A stretch of 64,000 nt of DNA from Oceanibacterium hippocampi (GTDB taxonomy: Bacteria > Pseudomonadota > Alphaproteobacteria > Sneathiellales > Sneathiellaceae): assembly GCF_900172325.1 (NCBI RefSeq), contig NZ_FWFR01000001.1:1237773-1301772 (forward strand), read 5' to 3'. Shown here one piece after another: positions 10,538 through 19,053 of the stretch (position 1 is its first letter; every line of letters starts with the position of its first letter). Under the pieces are notes generated by a model. That model had not been told where the DNA came from, searched no databases, and saw only the letters and a list, made by a program, of their open reading frames with translations. Both the position numbers and the translations under genes were made by a program.

Positions 10538-11437
10538 TCACGCCGCCTGTCCGGGGGCGGTCATGCCCGGCCAGGGAAAGCGGCGGACCACGCGGACGGC
10601 GGCGGCGACCGTCGGCGAGTGGCGCCGGCCGGAGACGGTGACCAGCTTGATCGTGCGGCTGACCTCGGGTTCGACCAGCACCCGGGTGGCCAGGCCCGGC
10701 AGCATCGGCGTGAATTCCGGCATCAGCGAGCAGCCGGCCCCGGCGGCGATCATCGCCTGGATCCATTCCTCGCGTTCGCTCCGGTAAATGGTATCCACCT
10801 TGAAGGCGCGCTCGATGCCGTGCTCGTCGAAATGGTCGGAGAATTCGCAATTGCTCCGTTGCAGGTATGCCTCGCCGTCGAGGTCGCGGGACGCGACTGT
10901 CGTCTGGCCCTCGAAGCGGTGGCCGGGCGGGAAGGCGACCACGTAGCGTTCGTCGTAGAGTGGGATCGCCGCCAGCCGTTCGGGAATATGCGGCAGGCCG
11001 ATCAGTGCGATTTCCAGCTCGCCCGCCATCATCTCGTCGACCAGGGCATGGCCCGGCGCCTCCTTGAGGGTCAGCGCCAGACCCGGGATCGTGCGGCGCA
11101 ATTCCTCGAAGAAGGGGACAAGGCGAACCGGGCCGATCGTGCACATCACGCCGAGGCGGAGGCTCGGCGAGGCGGCGCTGCGGAAACTCTCGGCTTCGGT
11201 CTGTGCCGTCTCGATCGCTTCCATCACCTGCTCGATATGGGGTCGCACGCGCCGGCCGAGCTGGGTCAGGTGGGTATTCTTCCGCTCGCGGCTGAACAGG
11301 CGGCCGCCGAATTCCTCCTCCAGCTTCTTGATGGCCCGGGTGAGCGACGGCTGCGCGACATGGCAGCGCTCGGCGGCACGGGTGAAATTGAGCGTCTCGC
11401 AGACCATCAGGAAGTAGCGGGCCTGGTGGATTTCCAT
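10538..11437 (-). CDS. LysR family transcriptional regulator
   Basis: A 299-residue LysR regulator. The winged helix-turn-helix occupies about residues 1-60 (QARYFLMVCETLNFTRAAER, then CHVAQPSLTRAIKKLEEEFG); the substrate-binding domain follows from about residue 90. The 3' end faces the P450 gene 18 bases away (convergent). A symmetric ATATTC-N8-GAATAT box lies directly upstream of the ATG and fits the T-N11-A rule for LysR sites, suggesting autoregulation. The target is not evident; the next gene in the divergent direction encodes a secreted cupredoxin-like protein. Confidence 0.9.
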   Translation of the reverse strand: MEIHQARYFLMVCETLNFTRAAERCHVAQPSLTRAIKKLEEEFGGRLFSRERKNTHLTQLGRRVRPHIEQVMEAIETAQTEAESFRSAASPSLRLGVMCTIGPVRLVPFFEELRRTIPGLALTLKEAPGHALVDEMMAGELEIALIGLPHIPERLAAIPLYDERYVVAFPPGHRFEGQTTVASRDLDGEAYLQRSNCEFSDHFDEHGIERAFKVDTIYRSEREEWIQAMIAAGAGCSLMPEFTPMLPGLATRVLVEPEVSRTIKLVTVSGRRHSPTVAAAVRVVRRFPWPGMTAPGQAA

Positions 11438-11440
11438 CGG

Positions 11441-11460
11441 ATATTCATCTCTTCGAATAT
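11441..11460. promoter_or_regulatory. LysR-type binding box
   Basis: Inverted repeat ATATTC-N8-GAATAT, containing T-N11-A, beginning 4 bases upstream of the minus-strand LysR start codon and about 160 bases before the plus-strand gene at 11621. Its position over the regulator's ribosome binding region would suit negative autoregulation. Confidence 0.5.
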
Positions 11461-11620
11461 AGCGAGTGACTATCTCATGCGACGATATTAGCTGAAATTT
11501 CGCGCCTCGTGCAGTGAATGATGCACAGGAGCTATCGATTCAGGAGCCAATCGGTATTTCAGGTAAATCGCGGGAAAGCCTAGATCCGGAGCATCAGACA
11601 ATGCCAACCGGAGAACGGAC

Positions 11621-12121
11621 ATGTTCAGGAAAGCCACCAGCACACAGCTTCTTCTTCTCGCCGGAATTGCCACCGTCGCCGCTTTCGCCGGCCCTCTCGC
11701 GCCGGCCGCCGCTGCCGAACCGACGATCGTCACCCTGACCCAGGTCGCATGCCAGTTCATCGAAAGCGAAGGGGGTCAGGATCGCGACTTCATGAGTGCC
11801 AGCAAGGCCGACTGCGAGACCATCAACGCGGCCTCCGGCGCCGAGCGGCTCGCCGCGGCCCGGCCGCTCACGCTGAAGGCCGGCCGCTATGTCTTCCGCG
11901 TCACGAACAGGGACGTGCCCTATGAACTCGGCTTCTGGCTGCGCTCCGAGGGATACAGCGCGGCCAACCCGCTGCATCGGCTGACCAAGGTTTCGGTCTC
12001 CGGCGGCGGTCTCCTCGAGGGCAGGACCGGTGACTACGAGGTCGAGCTCGAGCCGGGCGAATATGTCTATTCCTGTCCCCTCAACTCGACCCCGGACTAT
12101 CGCCTGATCGTCGAGGGCTGA
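11621..12121 (+). CDS. Secreted cupredoxin-like conserved protein
   Basis: A 166-residue exported protein. Signal peptide of about 31 residues (hydrophobic TQLLLLAGIATVAAFAGPLA, cleavage after AAA). The mature part has cysteines in VACQF and KADCE and a C-terminal segment YVFRVTNRDVPYELGFWLR ... EPGEYVYSCPLNSTPDYRL that reads like a cupredoxin-type beta sandwich. A complete His/Cys/Met copper set is not obvious. I recognise this as a conserved unknown in alphaproteobacteria. Followed at 86 bases by the FAD oxidoreductase and then the VTT protein, all on the same strand, suggesting one functional unit. Confidence 0.75.
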   Translation: MFRKATSTQLLLLAGIATVAAFAGPLAPAAAAEPTIVTLTQVACQFIESEGGQDRDFMSASKADCETINAASGAERLAAARPLTLKAGRYVFRVTNRDVPYELGFWLRSEGYSAANPLHRLTKVSVSGGGLLEGRTGDYEVELEPGEYVYSCPLNSTPDYRLIVEG

Positions 12122-12207
12122 ACGCCGCAAGCACCCCCGGGGCGTCCGGATCGCGGGGCCGGGATACCCGCGCCGCCTGATCCCTCGCCCCGGCGAAGGA
12201 GGATGTC

Positions 12208-13635
12208 ATGAGCAGAACCACCAATGTCGATCTCTGCGTGATCGGTGCCGGCTCGGGCGGTCTGTCCGTCGCCGCCGGCGCCGCCCAGATGGGCGCCCGC
12301 GTCGTGCTGATCGAGAAGCACAAGATGGGCGGCGATTGCCTGAATTACGGCTGTGTGCCGTCGAAGGCGCTGCTGGCCGCGGCGCATGCCGCGGAAACGA
12401 TCCGCCGGTCCGGGCGGTTCGGTGTCAACGGGCATGAGCCGGCAGTCGACTTCGCGGCCGTCAACCGTCACGTTCACGGTGTCATCGCCGGGATCGCCCC
12501 GCACGATTCGGTCGAACGTTTCGAGGGACTTGGCGTCGATGTGCGCCAGGGCGCCGGTCGCTTCGTCGGGCCGCGCGAGGTGATGGTCAACGACGAGACG
12601 ATCCGAGCGAAGTTCACTGTCGTCGCCACCGGGTCGCGGGCCGCGATCCCCGAGATCGCCGGATTGCACGGCGTTCCCTACCTGACCAACGAAACGATCT
12701 TCGATCTCGCCACCGCGCCGGAACGGTTGATCGTCCTGGGCGGTGGCCCGATCGGCTGCGAACTGGCCCAGGCGCACCGTCGTCTCGGTGTTGCCGTCAC
12801 CCTCGTCACCCGCCGTGGCGTATTGCCGAAGGACGACCCGGAATGCGGGAACGTGGTCGCCCGGACACTCGCGGCCGACGGTATCGAACTGGTCCAGCAT
12901 GCCGAAACGATCTCGGTCGCGCGCTCGGGCAACGGCATCGCCGTCAAGGTCTGCCAGGGTGAGCAGATGCGCCGCCTGGAAGGCTCGCATCTGCTGGTCG
13001 CGACCGGTCGGCGGGCCAATGTCGAGGGCCTCGATCTCGACAAGGCAGGGATCGCGACATACCCGGCCGGGATCTCCGTCGATGAGCGCCTGCGCACGTC
13101 GAACCGGCGGGTCTTCGCCATCGGCGACGTCACCGGCGGGCCGCAGTTCACCCACATGGCCGGTCACCAGGCCGGCGTCGTGATCCGCAACACGCTGTTC
13201 CGGATGCCGGCGAAGGCCGAGAAGACGGCCGTGCCGTGGGTCACCTTCACCGACCCGGAACTGGCCCATGTCGGCCTCGGCGAGGCAGCGGCGCGGGAAC
13301 GCCACGGCGATCGGGTGACGGTCGTCCGGGTGCCGTTCTCGGAAATCGACCGGGCCCGCGCCGAACGTCGGGACGAGGGCTTCGCCAAGGTCGTCATCGG
13401 CAAGGGCGGGCGCATTCTCGGCTGCACCATCGTCGGGGCGCATGCGGGCGAACTGCTTCTCCCCTGGGTCCTGGCGATCGGAAACAAGCTGAAGATCGGC
13501 GCGATGGCCGGTGTGATCGCGCCCTATCCGACCCTTGGCGACATCTCCAAGCGCGCCGCCGGCGCCTATTTCACCCCGACCCTGTTTTCGCCCCGCGTCA
13601 AGCGGGTCGTCCGCACCCTTCTCGCCTTCGCCTGA
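12208..13635 (+). CDS. FAD-dependent pyridine nucleotide-disulfide oxidoreductase (mercuric reductase-like)
   Basis: A 475-residue flavoprotein of the dihydrolipoamide dehydrogenase/mercuric reductase family. FAD-binding GAGSGG is at residues 13-18, the redox-active disulfide is C44/C49 in GGDCLNYGCVPSK, the second nucleotide site is VLGGGPIGCE, and FAIGDVTGG binds FAD. The C-terminal dimer segment reads APYPTLGD where classical members have HPT followed by a Glu; the catalytic His is replaced by Tyr440, so lipoamide-type chemistry is unlikely. The C-terminal Cys pair of MerA is absent. Strong AAGGAGGA ribosome binding site. The VTT gene follows 29 bases later; in other bacteria these two are sometimes fused. 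Confidence 0.9.
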   Translation: MSRTTNVDLCVIGAGSGGLSVAAGAAQMGARVVLIEKHKMGGDCLNYGCVPSKALLAAAHAAETIRRSGRFGVNGHEPAVDFAAVNRHVHGVIAGIAPHDSVERFEGLGVDVRQGAGRFVGPREVMVNDETIRAKFTVVATGSRAAIPEIAGLHGVPYLTNETIFDLATAPERLIVLGGGPIGCELAQAHRRLGVAVTLVTRRGVLPKDDPECGNVVARTLAADGIELVQHAETISVARSGNGIAVKVCQGEQMRRLEGSHLLVATGRRANVEGLDLDKAGIATYPAGISVDERLRTSNRRVFAIGDVTGGPQFTHMAGHQAGVVIRNTLFRMPAKAEKTAVPWVTFTDPELAHVGLGEAAARERHGDRVTVVRVPFSEIDRARAERRDEGFAKVVIGKGGRILGCTIVGAHAGELLLPWVLAIGNKLKIGAMAGVIAPYPTLGDISKRAAGAYFTPTLFSPRVKRVVRTLLAFA

Positions 13636-13664
13636 AGGCCGGATCCGAACAAAGGAGAGAGACC

Positions 13665-14417
13665 ATGACCGTCACGATCCGGGAAACCGCACCCGCCGCG
13701 CCGTCGCGCGGCCGCGCCACACAGTTGAAACGCTGGGCCCCGGTCGCCGGGCTCGCCGCCGTCGGCGGACTCGTCGTCGCCTTCGACCTGCACCAGTATC
13801 TGAGTTTCTCCGCCTTGCAGGATCATAACGAGACCCTCCGCGCGCTGGTCGCCGGACACCGCGCCGCGGCCGTTCTTGGCTATATCGCGATCTATGCCGT
13901 GGCGACGGCGCTCTCGCTGCCCGGCGGGCTCGTGCTGACGGTCGCCGGGGGCTTCCTGTTCGGACCGGTCCAGGGCACCGCGATCACCGTGGTCGCGGCG
14001 ACGATCGGCGCCAGCGCGATCTTCCTCGTTGCCCGTTCCGCGCTCGGCGATGCGCTTCGCCGCCGGGCCGGCGGGGCGATCGGACGGATGGCCGAAGGCT
14101 TTCGCGACAATGCGCTGAGCTACCTGCTGGTGCTTCGGCTTGTCCCGCTGTTCCCGTTCTTTCTGGTCAACCTGGTGCCGGCCTTCCTCGGCGTGCGCCT
14201 CGGCACCTACGTGCTCGGGACCTTCGTCGGGATCATCCCGGGGACCTTCGTCTACACCTCGGTCGGCACCGGCCTCGGCAGCGTCTTCGCCAGCGGCGCC
14301 GAGGTGAGCGTCGCCGGCGTCCTGACGCCGGAGGTCATCGTTGCGCTCGCCGGGCTGGCGCTGCTTTCGCTGCTGCCGGTCGTCTACAAGCGTCTGGCCC
14401 AGCGCAAGGCCACCTGA
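13665..14417 (+). CDS. TVP38/TMEM64 (VTT/DedA-like) family membrane protein
   Basis: A 250-residue inner-membrane protein. One hydrophobic helix near residues 26-42, then the VTT domain with re-entrant-type segments: LSLPGGLVLTVAGGFLFGPV, LVLRLVPLFPFFLVNLVPAF and GTFVGIIPGTFVY, and a final helix. Start at 13665 is fixed by AAAGGAGAG just upstream; the open frame extends further left only inside the preceding gene. VTT proteins are lipid scramblases or transporters in several systems. The coupling to an FAD oxidoreductase points to a membrane redox role, unproven. Confidence 0.9.
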   Translation: MTVTIRETAPAAPSRGRATQLKRWAPVAGLAAVGGLVVAFDLHQYLSFSALQDHNETLRALVAGHRAAAVLGYIAIYAVATALSLPGGLVLTVAGGFLFGPVQGTAITVVAATIGASAIFLVARSALGDALRRRAGGAIGRMAEGFRDNALSYLLVLRLVPLFPFFLVNLVPAFLGVRLGTYVLGTFVGIIPGTFVYTSVGTGLGSVFASGAEVSVAGVLTPEVIVALAGLALLSLLPVVYKRLAQRKAT

Positions 14418-14451
14418 TCACCGTCTGCCGGTGGTCGCGGTGCGTGAAGGC

Positions 14452-14475
14452 GGGGGCGGCCGGTTGGCCGCCCCC
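14452..14475. terminator. Bidirectional hairpin between convergent genes
   Basis: A perfect 10-base-pair stem GGGGGCGGCC/GGCCGCCCCC with a GGTT loop, placed exactly between the stop codons of the VTT protein and the minus-strand YHS protein. Very stable but without a T-run, so Rho-independent strength is uncertain. Confidence 0.5.
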
Positions 14476-14477
14476 GT

Positions 14478-14960
14478 TCATTGCGTCAGCGTGGCGGAAA
14501 TCGCCGGCCATTTGTCGTCGGCGTCGGCGATGTACCTGCTCCGCTGTTGTTCCCACCGGGCACGGATATTCTGCGAGTAGTTGAGGTAGAGCTTGCCGTC
14601 GACGACAGACCAGGCCTCGGGATCGATCTTCGCGGTATAGCCCTGGCTCACCGCGTAGGCGCAATAGCCGCCATATTGCGGGGCGTACTTCTCCGGTTCG
14701 GCGATGAACCTGTCGCGGTTGGCGGCGCTCGCGAAACGCCAGGTGGCCCCGCGCCATTCGGCGGTGAAGTCGCGGAGGCCCGCGACCGGCTTGCCCTCAG
14801 TGAAATAGGCAACCGGATCGGTCCCGTCGATCGCGGTGCCGAGCAGGGTCCGGTTGATCTGGCTCTCGGCCCGCGCCGGCGAAGCAAGGAGCGTGACGGC
14901 GACCAACAGCAGCGTCAGCAGGCTGCATGCCAGGCGTACCGGATCCAAGGCTCGGTTCAT
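14478..14960 (-). CDS. Exported YHS domain-containing protein
   Basis: A 160-residue protein with a signal peptide (about residues 1-32: LACSLLTLLLVAVTLLASPA, cleavage after ARA). The mature part carries a YHS-like domain: GTDPVAYFTEGKPVAG, WRFASAANRDRFIAEPEKYAPQYGGYCAYAV. YHS domains often bind metal or heme-like ligands in periplasmic proteins; the exact role is unknown. The start at 14960 is supported by GGAGG nine bases upstream; a longer in-frame extension is not plausible as a signal. Convergent with the VTT gene. Confidence 0.87.
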   Translation of the reverse strand: MNRALDPVRLACSLLTLLLVAVTLLASPARAESQINRTLLGTAIDGTDPVAYFTEGKPVAGLRDFTAEWRGATWRFASAANRDRFIAEPEKYAPQYGGYCAYAVSQGYTAKIDPEAWSVVDGKLYLNYSQNIRARWEQQRSRYIADADDKWPAISATLTQ

Positions 14961-15066
14961 CGGGCATGTCCTCCGGTCAGGCGTGTCCTGGATCAAATGT
15001 CGTCCGCCCGGGCGTCGAGGCAATACCCGGGCTGATCAGGCCTTCGCGAAACGGTCCCGTGCGCGT

Positions 15067-16770
15067 TCAGTCGCCGAGCGGGCTGCGGATTTCCTCGAGC
15101 CGCCAGCGGGCGAGACCGCTGTAGGGGCCGTTCGGATATTTCTGCAGGTAGCGCTCGATCGCCGAACGGTCCTTGGTGTACTGGATTTCCTGCCACTCGG
15201 CCGCTTCGCTCGCGCCGCTCTCGTTGCGGATCGGCGTGCGGGAAAGGGCGTTCGCCGCGACCCACCCGGTATTGCCGTCGGGCAGCCTGACATGCAGCCA
15301 GCTGCCGTCCGACGTCCGCCCGATCACCGGCGCCAGCGAGCCGATATCCTGCAGGGTGCCGACGCGGCTGGAGAACAGCTCGGGCCGGGTCCACACGGTC
15401 GTGACCGATTTGACATAGAAGGTCTCGGACGGGCTGGCCACGGCCGGAACCGAGGGCGTGTAGGTCGGCGGTGGGGCGACCGAGGGGGCCGGCGGATAGA
15501 TGGCCGCCATCTGCAGCGCGTCCCGGGCGGCGATCGAGGCGACCAGATCGGGGCGGCGGCTGTCGCCGGGCCGCACCAGATCCTCGATCCGCGGGCCGAT
15601 CCCGCTCGACCCCTCCAGTTCGGCGGCCGGCTGGCTGGCTGGCTGGGCGGCCGGCTCGGTCGCCTCGGGGCGTGATGCGACGACCTGCAGCGCGTCAGCA
15701 ACCGGTGCGGCGGCGGGTGCCTCGGCGGGCGCCGGCGCCGGGGTTTCGACTATGGCTGCCGGCGCGGCGGGCGCGGCCGTCTGCAGCGAGGCGATCTTGA
15801 TGCGTGCCAGTTCGGCGAAAACGCCAGCGGGGAAGCGCGCCAGATAGGCGTTCAGCATGGCCTCGTTGCGGCTGTCCTTGACCGAGTTCCAGAAGGCCAT
15901 GTCGAGAGCGAGCGACTGGTCGGGCGAGCTCGCGGCTGCGGCAGGCGCCGGCGGCGGCGGTGCGCCGTAGACGGCGACGCGCGGCACGAACAGGAAGTCG
16001 CCGCCCTGGTCGTTGGCGAAACGGATGTCGGCATAAAGCGGTGTCTGCGCGGAATTGGTGATCACCGGGCGGCGCAGGCGGCTGTAGAGCTGGTGGCCGT
16101 CGAGCACGTCGTCGTTCTTCTCGAGGGTTTCGAGGAGCGCGCGGGCGAATACCGAATGGCCGTCGCCGCCGCCGTCCGCCACCGGCTCGAGTCCGCCGGA
16201 GGTGAGCGCCTTGCGGGCCCGCTTGGTGGAAATGCGCCGGAGTTCCGCCTCGCGCTCGGCGCCGGTCGGAATGACGATCGGGGCGTCGCGGGTGAGCGTG
16301 CCGGAATAGCAGGAATCCGATACCACGAGGACATGCTTCGCGGACACCGCGCGCAGGGTCGCGGTCACTGTCGCGATGGAAACCCAGTTCGCCTGGCTGT
16401 CCTTCTCGGCGTCGATGGGCAGCCAGAAGCCCTGGTCGGCTGCTTCGTCGAGGACCCCATGGCCGGCGTAATAGACGAGCAGGTTGTCCTGCTCGGTCAG
16501 CCGTCCGCGCATCTCGTCGAGCGCGCGCACCAGTTCGTAGCGGCTGGGATTGAGCAGCAGGGTCGAGTTGAAGCCGTAACGACGCATCAGCAGGTCATGC
16601 ACGGCGCTCGCGTCGTTGACCGCCGTTTTCAGGCGCGGCAGATCGCGATAATCGTTGATGCCGATGACGAGCGCCTCGTAGCGTCCGAACTCGATTTCGG
16701 CATAGGCCTTGTGCGCCGGGCCGCTCGCCAGAACGGCCACCAGCAGGGCTATGATGGCAATGAACCGCAT
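15067..16770 (-). CDS. Exported caspase-family (C14) peptidase with SH3 domain
   Basis: A 567-residue orthocaspase. Signal peptide residues 1-24. The p20-type domain follows, with catalytic His104 in YYAGHG and Cys154 in DSCYSG, both intact. Then comes a Pro/Ala-rich linker, a bacterial SH3 domain (about residues 448-513), and a C-terminal repeat. Two copies of a W/F-x-x-V/I-K-x-S-type repeat ending in YLxxFPxGxFAxLA (about 290-330 and 524-562) are typical of alphaproteobacterial caspase-like proteins. It probably acts in the periplasm or at the cell wall. No defence genes surround it; the acyl-CoA dehydrogenase gene is divergent. Confidence 0.9.
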   Translation of the reverse strand: MRFIAIIALLVAVLASGPAHKAYAEIEFGRYEALVIGINDYRDLPRLKTAVNDASAVHDLLMRRYGFNSTLLLNPSRYELVRALDEMRGRLTEQDNLLVYYAGHGVLDEAADQGFWLPIDAEKDSQANWVSIATVTATLRAVSAKHVLVVSDSCYSGTLTRDAPIVIPTGAEREAELRRISTKRARKALTSGGLEPVADGGGDGHSVFARALLETLEKNDDVLDGHQLYSRLRRPVITNSAQTPLYADIRFANDQGGDFLFVPRVAVYGAPPPPAPAAAASSPDQSLALDMAFWNSVKDSRNEAMLNAYLARFPAGVFAELARIKIASLQTAAPAAPAAIVETPAPAPAEAPAAAPVADALQVVASRPEATEPAAQPASQPAAELEGSSGIGPRIEDLVRPGDSRRPDLVASIAARDALQMAAIYPPAPSVAPPPTYTPSVPAVASPSETFYVKSVTTVWTRPELFSSRVGTLQDIGSLAPVIGRTSDGSWLHVRLPDGNTGWVAANALSRTPIRNESGASEAAEWQEIQYTKDRSAIERYLQKYPNGPYSGLARWRLEEIRSPLGD

Positions 16771-16901
16771 GACTAACCCCCGTGATCTCAGACTAAACTA
16801 TGCCGACTCATCGGGGAATCAAAGTGATACTGCGCACAGTCGGGCTGTGGGACCGGCATGACGGGGCATGTCCGTGATGCCGCGGGCGCGCCAACGGCGC
16901 G

Positions 16902-16930
16902 TTGCAGGCCGTTGCCGCTGTCCCTAGGAT
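16902..16930 (+). promoter_or_regulatory. Candidate sigma-70 promoter for acyl-CoA dehydrogenase
   Basis: TTGCAG, a 17-base spacer and TAGGAT, ending 73 bases before the ATG at 17004. Matches are 4/6 in each element. Found by eye only. Confidence 0.35.
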
Positions 16931-17003
16931 GGCTGCGCCGCCGGATCTGTTGAGGAGCCGGGTCTTCCGGCGACATGCCATCAGCTTTGGGAGTAAGTGA
17001 ACA

Positions 17004-18155
17004 ATGGCCCTGGATCAGGAAACCTTCGGGCAGCTTTGCGATACGGTGCGGCGGTTCGTGCGCGAGCGGCTGGTGCCCCTGGAGGAGCGCGTCGAGGAGG
17101 AAGACGACGTCCCGCCCGAGGTCATCCGGGAGATGGCCGACCTCGGCCTGTTCGGCATCTCGGTGCCGGAGAGCTACGGCGGCCTCGGGCTCAGCCTGAG
17201 CGAGGAGATCGAGGTCATCCGGGAGCTTTGCCAGACCTCGCTCGCCTTCCGTTCGGCGATCGGCACGAATGTCGGGATCGGCTCGCAGGGTCTCGTCATG
17301 GACGGGACCGAGGAGCAGCGGGCTCGCTACCTGCCGAAGATCGCGAGCGGCGAGATGGTGATTTCGTTCGCGCTGACCGAGCCGGAGGCGGGTTCGGACG
17401 CCGCCTCGCTGCGGACCAGCGCGCGCCGCGACGGCCACGAATATGTCCTGAACGGCAGCAAGCGCTACATCACCAACGCGACGCGCGCCGGGGCCTTCAC
17501 CGTGATGGCGCGGACCGATCCGGATTCGAAGGGCGCGGGCGGCATTTCGGCGTTCATCGTCGAGGCCGGGACGCCCAGCCTCAGCGTCGGCAAGCCCGAC
17601 CGCAAGATGGGCCAGCGCGGCACCAAGACCGCCGACGTGATCTTCGAGGATTGCCGGGTGCCGGCGGAGAACCTGATCGGTGGCCGCGAGGGCCAGGGGT
17701 TCTACATGGCGATGCGGGTTCTCGACCGCGGCCGGCTGCATCTCTCCTCGGTGGCGATCGGCCAGGCCGAGCGGATGTTGCGCGATACCGTGCGCTACGC
17801 GTCCGAGCGGCGCCAGTTCGGCCAGGCGATCGCGGATTTCCAGCTGATCCAGGGCCTGCTCGCCGATTGCCGGACCGAGTTGTTTGCCGCCAGCGCCATG
17901 GTTCGCGAGACCGCGCGCCGCTTCGATGGACAGCAGTCGATCACGCTTGACGCGGCCTGCTGCAAGTATTTCGCGACCGAGATGGTCGGACGCGTCGCCG
18001 ATCGTTGCGTGCAGATTCACGGTGGTGCGGGATACATGGCCGAATATGCGATCGAACGGTTCTATCGCGACGTGCGCCTGCTTCGACTCTACGAGGGAAC
18101 GTCGCAGGTGCAGCAACTCGTCATCGCGCGAAACCTGATGAAATCGATGGATTAG
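17004..18155 (+). CDS. Acyl-CoA dehydrogenase
   Basis: A 383-residue FAD enzyme that introduces a double bond into an acyl-CoA. The signature FALTEPEAGSDAASLRT lies around residue 120, and YITNATRAGAF follows. The C-terminal helix bundle contains RRQFGQAIADFQLIQ, the FAD/substrate segment QIHGGAGYMAEY, and the catalytic-type Glu364 in YEGTSQVQ. Substrate is unclear (short or branched chain likely). Stands ahead of a class II aldolase-like gene with a 110-base gap, so a shared operon is possible but not certain. Confidence 0.93.
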   Translation: MALDQETFGQLCDTVRRFVRERLVPLEERVEEEDDVPPEVIREMADLGLFGISVPESYGGLGLSLSEEIEVIRELCQTSLAFRSAIGTNVGIGSQGLVMDGTEEQRARYLPKIASGEMVISFALTEPEAGSDAASLRTSARRDGHEYVLNGSKRYITNATRAGAFTVMARTDPDSKGAGGISAFIVEAGTPSLSVGKPDRKMGQRGTKTADVIFEDCRVPAENLIGGREGQGFYMAMRVLDRGRLHLSSVAIGQAERMLRDTVRYASERRQFGQAIADFQLIQGLLADCRTELFAASAMVRETARRFDGQQSITLDAACCKYFATEMVGRVADRCVQIHGGAGYMAEYAIERFYRDVRLLRLYEGTSQVQQLVIARNLMKSMD

Positions 18156-18265
18156 ACTGCCCGTAACATGGCATTGATGACGAACGATCTGGCGGAATTC
18201 TGACAACCTGGCTCGGTGTCGGAAGCGGCAACGACAAGGCGCCAGCGCGGAAGGACGGAGCAAAG

Positions 18266-19036
18266 ATGGAAGACGTTGTCTATCTGGAGGACGAGGGATT
18301 GCGGGCACAGGTGAGCGAGGACGAGTGGCGCGTCCGGGTCGACCTGGCCGCCTGCTATCGGCTCGTTGCCCATTTCGGCATGGGCGATTTGATCTTCACC
18401 CATATCTCGGCCCGCGTGCCCGGCGAGACCGACAGGTTCCTGATCAACCCCTATGGACTGATGTTCGACGAGATCACCGCGTCGAGCCTGGTCAAGGTCG
18501 ATATGGACGGCGTGCCGCAGCACGAGACCGGCTACGGCGCCAATCCGGCCGGTGTCACGATACACGGCGCCATCGTCGGGGCCCGGCCGGATGTCGGCTG
18601 TGTCATCCACACCCATACCCGGGCCGGGATGGCGGTATCCGCCCAGGCGGACGGACTGCTGCCGATCACCCAGCATTCGCTGCGTTTCTACAACCGGATC
18701 GCCTATCACGACTACGAGGGGATCGCCGACGATCACGAGGAGCGCCAGCGCCTGGTCGCCGATCTCGGCGACCGCCATTCGATGATCCTCCGCAATCACG
18801 GCCTGCTGGTCGCAGGCCGCACGGTGCAGGAGGCGTTCAGCCTGATCTTCTACCTGGAGAAGTCCTGCCAGGCGCAGATCGACGCCCAGTCCGGCGGCGC
18901 GAAACTGACCCTGCCGTCTCCCGAGATGGCCGAACATACCGCCCGGCAGTACGATTCCTTCAACAATCCGGGCATGCGCGAATGGCCGGCGCTGATCCGG
19001 ATGCTGCACCGGAACGGCCACCAGTTCGACACCTAG
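18266..19036 (+). CDS. Class II aldolase/adducin family protein
   Basis: A 256-residue member of the class II aldolase fold. The zinc ligands are visible as H115 and H117 in VIHTHTRAG and a third His in RNHGLLVAG; FTHISARVPG matches the substrate loop near residue 45. In sugar metabolism such proteins cleave or epimerise phosphosugars, but this subgroup in proteobacteria is often of unknown substrate. The 3' end is convergent with the MFS gene after 17 bases. Confidence 0.88.
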   Translation: MEDVVYLEDEGLRAQVSEDEWRVRVDLAACYRLVAHFGMGDLIFTHISARVPGETDRFLINPYGLMFDEITASSLVKVDMDGVPQHETGYGANPAGVTIHGAIVGARPDVGCVIHTHTRAGMAVSAQADGLLPITQHSLRFYNRIAYHDYEGIADDHEERQRLVADLGDRHSMILRNHGLLVAGRTVQEAFSLIFYLEKSCQAQIDAQSGGAKLTLPSPEMAEHTARQYDSFNNPGMREWPALIRMLHRNGHQFDT

Positions 19037-19053
19037 ACTAGGGCGGCTGCCGG

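Noticed and set aside
15067..16770. Caspase as part of an antiphage defence island
   Set aside because: It has a signal peptide and SH3 domain, and no nuclease, gasdermin, NLR or cyclase genes lie nearby.
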